Shown here in pieces: positions 1 to 4,566 of a stretch of 5,171 bases of DNA; position 1 is the first letter of the stretch; each line of letters opens with the position of its first letter. Position numbers and translations under genes: made by a program. Under the pieces are notes generated by a model, which worked only from the letters and a program-made list of their open reading frames with translations, had not been told where the DNA came from and searched no databases. The stretch comes from Eubacteriales bacterium (GTDB lineage Bacteria; Bacillota; Clostridia; Christensenellales; UMGS416), in contig JAQVWW010000124.1 in the NCBI GenBank assembly GCA_028709505.1, positions 1 to 5,171 of the forward strand, written 5' to 3'.

Positions 1-1
1 G

Positions 2-442
2 GGCTGGAAGTTCAACGAGTGGGAGCTCAAGGGCGTGCCGCTGCGGCTGGAGATTGGCCCGCGCGACATCGAAAACGGCGTGGCCACGGCGCTGCGGCGC
101 GACACGCTGGAGAAATTCACGCTGGATCTTGGCGCCATTGATGCGGCCTGCGTCGACAAGCTGGCCGAGATTCAGACGCAGATGTACGAGAAGGCCTATG
201 CGTTTCGCATGGCGCACGAGTTCTCAGCCGGCGACATGGCGCAGCTGGCCGACCGGCTGGATAACGGAAAAGGCTATATCCGCGCCATGTGGTGCGGCCA
301 GCGTGAGTGTGAGGACAGCATCAAGGAGCAGACCGGCGCCACGTCGCGCTGCATGCCCTTTGAGCAGCAGCACATCGCCGACACCTGCGTGTGCTGCGGC
401 AAGCCGGCCAAAAAGCTGGTGCTGTGGGCTCGGGCTTATTAA
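2..442 (+). CDS. proS: Prolyl-tRNA synthetase, type 3 (archaeal/eukaryote-like), C-terminal part
   Basis: ProRS charges tRNA-Pro with proline in the cytoplasm. Only the last 146 residues lie in the window; the gene enters from the left in frame from base 2. The first residues read GWKFNEWELKGVPLRLEIGP, the end of the catalytic core and the start of the anticodon-binding domain (motif GPRDIENG, roughly residues 19-30 of the fragment). The tail has a Cys4 zinc-site pattern: C-x4-C in MWCGQREC, then TGATSRCMPF, then C-x2-C in DTCVCCGKPAKK. It ends in WARAY, matching the aromatic-Ala-Tyr ending of type 3 ProRS. This tail separates it from the bacterial type, which has an insertion/editing domain and lacks this zinc tail. 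The TAA stop is at 440-442. A hairpin 18 bases further on probably ends transcription. The identification is very secure; the gene is partial only because the window begins inside it. Confidence 0.96.
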   Translation, partial: GWKFNEWELKGVPLRLEIGPRDIENGVATALRRDTLEKFTLDLGAIDAACVDKLAEIQTQMYEKAYAFRMAHEFSAGDMAQLADRLDNGKGYIRAMWCGQRECEDSIKEQTGATSRCMPFEQQHIADTCVCCGKPAKKLVLWARAY

Positions 443-460
443 CACCTAAAAAAAGGATAC

Positions 461-491
461 ACAAGCGCCGGGAGCGATTCCCGGCGCTTGT
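461..491 (+). terminator. Hairpin after proS, probable intrinsic terminator
   Basis: A perfect 13-bp inverted repeat (ACAAGCGCCGGGA at 461-473, its complement at 479-491) encloses a 5-base loop, GCGAT. It starts 18 bases after the proS stop. Seven A residues precede it (448-454). The bases after it are pyrimidine-rich (TCCTCCCTCC) but not a true T run, so termination on the + strand may be inefficient or may use another factor. On the - strand the hairpin would be followed, 6 bases on, by seven Ts, but no - strand gene is visible to its right. The stem itself is certain; the terminator role is inference from position and stability. Confidence 0.6.
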
Positions 492-686
492 CCTCCCTCC
501 AACCGCCGCCAGCGGACGGCGCTGAGCGCCGGCAGAAAAGTGGCGCGCGAAAAAACGCCGTATCTTTTGCGGAATTTGCCGCCGGCGTTTTGCGCGGCTG
601 ACGCGGTTATGCGCCGGCAATGCAAACATTTTCCAGCCAAGTTGTTGCTAAATTGCAAATTGATGTTAAACAAGTTGACGCGCCAC
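492..686. other. Non-coding stretch between proS terminator and capA-like promoter
   Basis: No convincing gene is present; short frames here have no RBS and no recognisable product. The left half is GC-rich with small hairpins, for example GGCGC/GCGCC at 518-522 and 526-530. The right half, from about 620, turns AT-rich, as expected upstream of a promoter. The heptamer CAAGTTG occurs twice, at 638-644 and 671-677, 33 bases apart, about three helical turns. A TTGACG at 675-680 resembles a -35 box but lies 29 bases from the TATAAT below, too far to work with it. No riboswitch or small RNA family was recognised. Confidence 0.5.
552..591. repeat. Nested inverted repeat, weak bidirectional terminator candidate
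   Basis: AAAACGCCG at 552-560 is complementary to CGGCGTTTT at 583-591. Inside the 22-base spacer a small stem, GCGG (569-572) with CCGC (579-582), can form around a 6-base loop. GC-rich bases just outside (GCGCG on the left, GCGCG on the right) allow the stem to extend with a bulge. The A-tract, GC stem, T-tract order is that of a bidirectional intrinsic terminator, but the GC part is only 5 bp and the spacer is long. It could instead be a protein-binding dyad upstream of the next promoter. Only the complementarity is observed. Confidence 0.3.
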
Positions 687-715
687 TTTTTTCTGCCGTG
701 TTTGTGCGCTATAAT
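687..715 (+). promoter_or_regulatory. Probable sigma-A promoter of the CapA-like gene
   Basis: A perfect TATAAT lies at 710-715 in an AT-rich block. The matching -35 position, 17 bases upstream, is only a T run (687-692), a poor fit to TTGACA. Transcription would start near 722, giving a leader of about 30 bases before the ATG at 753. A GGAGG Shine-Dalgarno element at 743-747 sits five bases before the ATG. The weak -35 suggests a modest or activator-dependent promoter. Confidence 0.5.
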
Positions 716-752
716 AAACTGACATAACAAATGGTAATTATCGGAGGATTTC

Positions 753-3011
753 ATGGTACGCCGTACGACAGGATCGTCTTCTCGCAGATCTGTTCAAGTG
801 ACCCGCTCCATCCGCAGCCGCTCTGACGAGCGGGACAGCCGGAGCGAACAGCGCCGTTCCCGCCGGGACGCCGCGCACGACGGATATGACGAGCAGCGTT
901 TGGCGCCTCAGCCGCCGCGCCGTGCCGCTTACGACGATCCCCGGCAAAACGCCGGCTACGGCGATGCGCTGCCCGGTGAAGCCCCGGCCAACGCGCCTTT
1001 GGGCGCAGGCCGTCCGCGCCCGCAGCAGGACGTGCCGCCGCGCGGCTGGCGGCAGAGCCAAGAATATGAGCAGCCGGCGCAGTACAATGCCGAGCTGACG
1101 CCCGACGAGCCGCCTTTTGACGCCCGGGCCGACGAAACCGACCCGACGCCACAACCGGAGGCGCCGGATCAGCCGGCGCCGTCCGCTGCGCAGAATACCG
1201 CCGATTCGTTTGGCCGGCGCCGTCCGCGGACGGCCGAAGACCGGCCCACACCGCCGCCGGTTAAACCGGCCGCCGCGCCGGCTCCCCAGGCCGGCGAACC
1301 CGCCGACGAGGACGAAGAACCTCAAAAGCCCGGCTTTTTTGGCCGCCGCCGGCGCGACGACGACTACGAGGATGAGATAGAAGAGAGCGGCGACGAGCAG
1401 GCAGACGACTACGAGGAGCCGAAAAAGCGCGGCTTCTTCGGCCGCCGCCGGCACGACGACGACTACGAGGACGAGATAGAAGAGGGCGACGACGAGCAGG
1501 AAGACGACTATGAAGAGCCGAAAAAACGCGGCTTCTTTGGCCGCCGCCGGCGCGACGACGACTACGAGGACGAGATAGAAGAGGGCGACGAGCAGGAAGA
1601 CGACTATGAGGAGCCGAAAAAGCGCGGCTTCTTTGGCCGCCGACACGACGACGAGGAAGACGATTACGACGGCGACGATGGATACGACGGCGGCGATGAC
1701 GATGGATACGGCGGCGGCAGAAGCCGAGGCCTGGTCTGGGTTATCGTACTTATCATAGCGCTGCTGGGCACGCTGGCCGCCATGGGCTTCTATTTCAGGG
1801 AGGACATCCTCGATCTCATCGCCAAGATGCAGCAGGGCGGGCAGATTGCGGCCACCGCGACGCCCGAAGCCACGTTGCCGCCGGCTGTCGAGGCCACGCC
1901 CGAGCCCACCGTCGAACCGACGGCCACGCCGCAGCCCCAGGCCAGCGACGATCCCAACACCATCTGCGTCAATTTCGTCGGTGAGATGACGGCCTATCAG
2001 CTGCAGCTGGACGATGCCCAGGACGGCGCGGGAGAGTATGATTTTAGCCATAACTTTGCCGACATTGCGCCGTATCTGTCGGCCGGAGATTTGAGCATAG
2101 GCAGCCTGTCCACCACCGTGGCCGGCTCCGAGCTTACCTATACCGGACAACCCAAGTTCAACTCACCCGAAAGCCTTTTGCAGGCCATGAGCGCCGCCGG
2201 AATGGATGCGCTGATTACGGCCAACGCGCGTGCGTTCGATCAGGGCTGGGTGGGCGTGACCAAGACGCTGCAGAACATCGAGAACGCCGGCATGAAGGCC
2301 ACCGGCACGTATTTGAGTAAGGAAGACTATTACGAGCCGCTTATCGTCGAGGTGAAGGGCGTTAAAATTGCCATACTGGCCTACACCGATAAGCCGGATT
2401 ATGCCGATAACATGTCGCAGGAAAAGCTAAATTTCTGCTATAAGAGCATCAACATGAACACCGTCAAAAAGGATGTGGCCACCGCCAAAGAGAAGGGCGC
2501 GCAGATCATCCTGGCGTCGGTACATTGGGGGGCAGAGGATAAGCGCACACCCACCGACCAGATGCAGGAGTACGCCCAAAAGATGATGGATATGGGCGTG
2601 GACGTCATCTTTGGCACACATCCGCAGATGCTGCAAAAGACGACCCGCAAGACGGTGACGGTGGACGGCGCTCAAAAGGACAGCCTGGTGGCTTACTCGC
2701 TGGGCAACTTCCTGTCCAGCCGCCGCAACCAGTACAACGATTCGGGCATGATCCTGACGGTCAACTTCAAGAAGAATGACGACGGCAGCGTCACGATGGG
2801 CGACGTCACCTATCTGCCCACGTGGGTGTGCGTCAACGATACCGACCAGGCGGCGGAGAAAAATTTCCGTATCCTGCCGGTGGGCAAATATGTGGACGAC
2901 GAGACGCTGCTGGGTACGCTGGACGCCAAAGCCCAGACCCGCATCAAGCAGATTTGGGACGAAACCACCGCTACCGTGGGCAGCGACGGCATAACCGCCG
3001 TGCGTCAATGA
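753..3011 (+). CDS. Membrane-anchored CapA-like (PGA_cap fold) protein with charge-block repeat tail and degenerate metal site
   Basis: This 752-residue protein starts at an ATG with GGAGG five bases upstream. Domains in order: Arg/Ser-rich head (1-40); disordered Pro/Ala/Gln-rich stretch (50-187); about 3.6 tandem acidic/basic repeats (188-304); Asp/Gly/Tyr stretch (301-322); one membrane helix (about 327-348, preceded by RSRG, so the N-terminus is inside); Thr/Pro wall-type linker (about 365-400); CapA-like domain (about 403-690); short tail. The CapA family has a calcineurin-like metallophosphatase fold; its best known member acts in poly-gamma-glutamate capsule synthesis or export. Retained family marks are HWGAE (591-595), GTHPQ (621-625), YSLGNF (648-653) and PLIVEVKGVKIAIL (529-542). 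Other signature residues differ: GD is GE (411), NLE is SLS (451-453), ANNH is ANAR (490-493), HPH is HPQ (625). It may therefore be a binding or structural protein rather than an enzyme. There are no capB/capC genes beside it, so a capsule role is not supported. Confidence 0.85.
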   Translation: MVRRTTGSSSRRSVQVTRSIRSRSDERDSRSEQRRSRRDAAHDGYDEQRLAPQPPRRAAYDDPRQNAGYGDALPGEAPANAPLGAGRPRPQQDVPPRGWRQSQEYEQPAQYNAELTPDEPPFDARADETDPTPQPEAPDQPAPSAAQNTADSFGRRRPRTAEDRPTPPPVKPAAAPAPQAGEPADEDEEPQKPGFFGRRRRDDDYEDEIEESGDEQADDYEEPKKRGFFGRRRHDDDYEDEIEEGDDEQEDDYEEPKKRGFFGRRRRDDDYEDEIEEGDEQEDDYEEPKKRGFFGRRHDDEEDDYDGDDGYDGGDDDGYGGGRSRGLVWVIVLIIALLGTLAAMGFYFREDILDLIAKMQQGGQIAATATPEATLPPAVEATPEPTVEPTATPQPQASDDPNTICVNFVGEMTAYQLQLDDAQDGAGEYDFSHNFADIAPYLSAGDLSIGSLSTTVAGSELTYTGQPKFNSPESLLQAMSAAGMDALITANARAFDQGWVGVTKTLQNIENAGMKATGTYLSKEDYYEPLIVEVKGVKIAILAYTDKPDYADNMSQEKLNFCYKSINMNTVKKDVATAKEKGAQIILASVHWGAEDKRTPTDQMQEYAQKMMDMGVDVIFGTHPQMLQKTTRKTVTVDGAQKDSLVAYSLGNFLSSRRNQYNDSGMILTVNFKKNDDGSVTMGDVTYLPTWVCVNDTDQAAEKNFRILPVGKYVDDETLLGTLDAKAQTRIKQIWDETTATVGSDGITAVRQ
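1314..1664 (+). repeat. Tandem 99/99/96-bp coding repeat, about 3.6 copies (EEPKKRGFFGRR unit)
   Basis: Repeat units begin at 1314, 1413, 1512 and 1608, coding for residues 188-220, 221-253, 254-285 and a truncated fourth copy from 286. Each unit reads EEP-K-K-R-GFFGRRR followed by an acidic run (DDDYEDEIEE, then DEQEDDY). Copies 2 and 3 are almost identical at DNA level, differing by one Asp codon and a few single bases. Copy 1 is the most diverged (QKPGFF for KKRGFF, ESGDEQA in the linker). Copy 4 breaks off after GFFGRRHDD. The pattern fits successive duplication at the membrane-proximal side. The unit was not recognised as a named domain. Confidence 0.93.
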
Positions 3012-3072
3012 CGGCGCGCCATACCGCATAACCGCTAAAAACCGCGGGACATCGCAACGATACCGCACAACG

Positions 3073-3110
3073 CTCTGCCGGGAGACGATAACCGTCGTTT
3101 CCCGGCAGAG
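3073..3110 (+). terminator. Strong hairpin after the CapA-like gene, intrinsic terminator
   Basis: Bases 3073-3089 pair with 3094-3110 in a continuous 17-bp stem (11 bp of perfect CTCTGCCGGGA/TCCCGGCAGAG, then six inner pairs), with two G-U wobbles and a 4-base loop, AACC. It begins 61 bases after the TGA stop and is followed by TTTGCGT, a short U-tract. It should isolate the CapA-like gene from the dehydrogenase gene. The stem shares its GCCGGGA/TCCCGGC core with the hairpin after proS. Confidence 0.72.
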
Positions 3111-3266
3111 TTTGCGTCGCGCACCGCACTTTTGAGCCGTCGGTTCGCGGCGCCCGGGCAGCCGGCAGCATCGCTGCGGGCAAAAGGGCGGGTTTTGCCG
3201 CGTGTTTGGCAGGGCGTATGCCCGTTACGAGGAGGGCCGGCGGCCATCGCCGGGGAGGGAGTGAAG
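3111..3266 (+). other. Structured GC-rich leader of the dehydrogenase gene, no clear promoter
   Basis: This stretch stays open in the frame of the dehydrogenase but is not believed to be coding. It contains a row of short stems: GCAGC/GCTGC (3165-3169 with 3173-3177), GGGC/GCCC (3212-3215 with 3220-3223) and CCGGCG/CGCCGG (3237-3242 with 3248-3253). The last one ends on the first bases of the ribosome binding site. No good promoter is seen; the best pair is TTGCCG at 3195-3200 with TATGCC at 3217-3222, which is weak. No known riboswitch consensus was recognised. Confidence 0.4.
3230..3259 (+). promoter_or_regulatory. Duplicated Shine-Dalgarno sites that set the dehydrogenase start
   Basis: GGAGGG at 3254-3259 lies seven bases before the ATG at 3267 and decides the start. 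The GTG at 3261 is only one base from the same site and too close to use. A second, stronger AGGAGG at 3230-3235 has no start codon at a useful distance. A 6-bp stem (3237-3253) sits between the two sites and could bring the upstream one closer to the ATG or hide the downstream one. Confidence 0.6.
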
Positions 3267-4454
3267 ATGCAATTTACGTTTTGCGCACCGGCAAAGGTGC
3301 TCTTTGGCAACGGGGTACTCTCGGCGCTACCCGGACTGCTGGCGGATAAGCACAGGATATGGATAGTCACCGGCCCTTCGGCGGTGCGGCTGGGCACGGC
3401 ACGGCGGGTGACAAAGCTGCTGTGTCAGGCCGGCTTTGACTGCCGCGTGTATGACGGCATCCATGGCGAACCCACGGTGGACGGCATCCGTGCCGCGCTG
3501 CGCTGCGCCCGGGAATATGCGCCCGACGCCGTGATTGGCCTGGGCGGCGGCAGCGCCGTCGATGCCGGCAAAGCGCTCTCGGGGCTGCTGACCAACGACG
3601 GCGACATTGAGGACTATCTGGAAGGCGTGGGCGCCGGCGCGGTGATGCGCAATCATCCGCTTTATTATGTGGCCGTCCCCACCACCGCCGGCACCGGCGC
3701 CGAATGCACGAAAAACGCTGTCATCGCCAACTTTCAGGCGCGGTATAAGCGCAGCTTTCGCGACGACAGGCTGATGCCCGACGCGGCGCTGGTGGACCCG
3801 TCACTGGGCACTACGGTACCGCCGCGCGCCACCGCCTACGCCGGCATGGACGCGCTGACGCAGCTGATCGAGGCGTATCTGTCCAAAAAGGCCAACCCCT
3901 TTACCGACTCGCTGGCGCTGGGCGCGGTGGGCCGCACCTTTTGCGCACTGGGCGGCGCCTATGCCGACGGCGACAACGTGGACGCCCGGGCCGACATGGC
4001 CTACGGCGCCATGGTCAGCGGCCTGTGCCTGGCCAACGCCGGCCTGGGGGCAGTGCACGGCATCGCCGCGTCGCTGGGCGCCGTGGGCGGCGTGCCCCAC
4101 GGGTTGGCCTGCGCGGTGCTGCTGCCCCATGTGCTGGCCATCAACACACCGCACTGCGTAGAGAAGACCCGCGCGCTGGCCCAATGCATAACCGGCGAAA
4201 CCTACGCCGATACGCAGGCGGCCGCCACGGCATTATGCCGGGCGGTAGACGATCTGATGGCGCGCACGGACATTCCGCGGACGCTGGACGGCTACCCGCT
4301 GAGCGAAGACGACCTGCCGGCGCTGCTTGCCGGCGTATCCGGCGGCAGCATGGGCGGCAACCCGGTGATGCTGAGCGACGCGCAGGTGAAAGAGTTGATT
4401 CGCGCCGTATTGCCGGCGCGCGTAGCGCATCCAGAAAATAGACAATCTGTATGA
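3267..4454 (+). CDS. Iron-type (group III) alcohol dehydrogenase, substrate unknown
   Basis: The 395-residue product has the usual length for soluble group III alcohol dehydrogenases, which interconvert alcohols and aldehydes or ketones with NAD(P)H and a divalent metal. The start gives MQFTFCAPAKVLFGNG, the standard N-terminus of the family. Visible marks are the nucleotide-binding GLGGGSAVDAGKA (91-103), VPTTAGTGAE (137-146), MDALTQLIEAY (194-204), and the metal helix region VHGIAASLGA (263-272) with PHGLACA (277-283). By comparison with E. coli FucO (Asp196, His200, His263, His277), the ligands here are Asp195, Gln199, His264 and His278, so one His is Gln. The C-terminal GGSMGGNPVMLSDAQVKELI is typical of a subfamily that, as I recall, often has DALTQ. 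The family is secure; substrate and metal cannot be read from sequence. Terminator-like signals on the left and a separate promoter to the right suggest a one-gene transcript. Confidence 0.93.
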   Translation: MQFTFCAPAKVLFGNGVLSALPGLLADKHRIWIVTGPSAVRLGTARRVTKLLCQAGFDCRVYDGIHGEPTVDGIRAALRCAREYAPDAVIGLGGGSAVDAGKALSGLLTNDGDIEDYLEGVGAGAVMRNHPLYYVAVPTTAGTGAECTKNAVIANFQARYKRSFRDDRLMPDAALVDPSLGTTVPPRATAYAGMDALTQLIEAYLSKKANPFTDSLALGAVGRTFCALGGAYADGDNVDARADMAYGAMVSGLCLANAGLGAVHGIAASLGAVGGVPHGLACAVLLPHVLAINTPHCVEKTRALAQCITGETYADTQAAATALCRAVDDLMARTDIPRTLDGYPLSEDDLPALLAGVSGGSMGGNPVMLSDAQVKELIRAVLPARVAHPENRQSV

Positions 4455-4479
4455 CAATGCTACTGGTAGAGCATACGAA

Positions 4480-4524
4480 GGCTATGATATAATGACACAA
4501 TCATTTGTCTATGCTATCATAGCC
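4480..4524. promoter_or_regulatory. 45-bp dyad overlapping the lon promoter, possible operator
   Basis: GGCTATGATA at 4480-4489 is perfectly repeated in inverse at 4515-4524. Inside it, GACA(C)AA at 4494-4500 pairs with TTTGTC at 4504-4509 around a TCA loop, with one bulged base. The left arm covers the first bases of the TATAAT box, so a protein bound here would block RNA polymerase. It is AT-rich and not followed by a T run, so it is a poor terminator for the upstream gene. It does not match the CIRCE (HrcA) or CtsR heptad consensus. Confidence 0.5.
4485..4493 (+). promoter_or_regulatory. Extended -10 promoter of lon
   Basis: TGATATAAT is a perfect extended -10 element (TG, one base, TATAAT at 4488-4493). 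The -35 position at 17-base spacing (4465-4470, GGTAGA) is a poor match, which an extended -10 can tolerate. The start of transcription would be near 4500, giving a leader of roughly 64 bases before the TTG codon. Confidence 0.6.
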
Positions 4525-4553
4525 ATATTTGGCTGAAAAAAAACGATTGATAT

Positions 4554-4566
4554 AGGTGGTATTTTG
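4554..4566 (+). promoter_or_regulatory. RBS and TTG start codon of lon
   Basis: AGGTGG at 4554-4559 matches the Shine-Dalgarno consensus at five of six bases and stands four bases before TTG at 4564-4566. This TTG gives the N-terminus MKRLLQIPMIPLRG, which aligns with the start of Lon proteins. The next candidates, TTG at 4573 and ATG at 4588, lack a properly spaced site, and the ATG would remove part of the conserved first strand. Confidence 0.75.

Noticed and set aside
675..715. TTGACG at 675-680 as the -35 box for the TATAAT at 710-715
   Set aside because: The spacing is 29 bases, far from the usual 16-18, so the two cannot form one sigma-A promoter.
540..722. A 60-codon + strand frame in the gap before the CapA-like gene
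   Set aside because: It begins within a hairpin-rich stretch with no RBS, overlaps the TATAAT promoter element, and its product resembles nothing recognised.
738..2150. A 470-codon open frame on the - strand, opposite the CapA-like gene, with long Val/Leu/Phe runs
   Set aside because: It mirrors the Asp/Glu/Arg repeat: GAC and GAG codons read as GTC and CTC on the other strand, which removes stops. It has no ribosome binding site, and the + strand frame has a clear domain, promoter and RBS.
753..3011. A poly-gamma-glutamate capsule locus
   Set aside because: Only a CapA-like domain is present, its metal site is altered, and there are no capB, capC or capE-like genes next to it.
3132..3266. 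Extension of the dehydrogenase upstream to a TTG at 3132, adding 45 residues
   Set aside because: The extension is Arg/Pro/Gly-rich with no family match, no RBS precedes the TTG, and the ATG at 3267 has a good site and gives the standard N-terminus.
3035..3397. A 120-codon - strand frame spanning the dehydrogenase leader and start
   Set aside because: It overlaps the dehydrogenase N-terminus and the terminator hairpin and has no recognisable domain; it looks like a by-product of high GC content.
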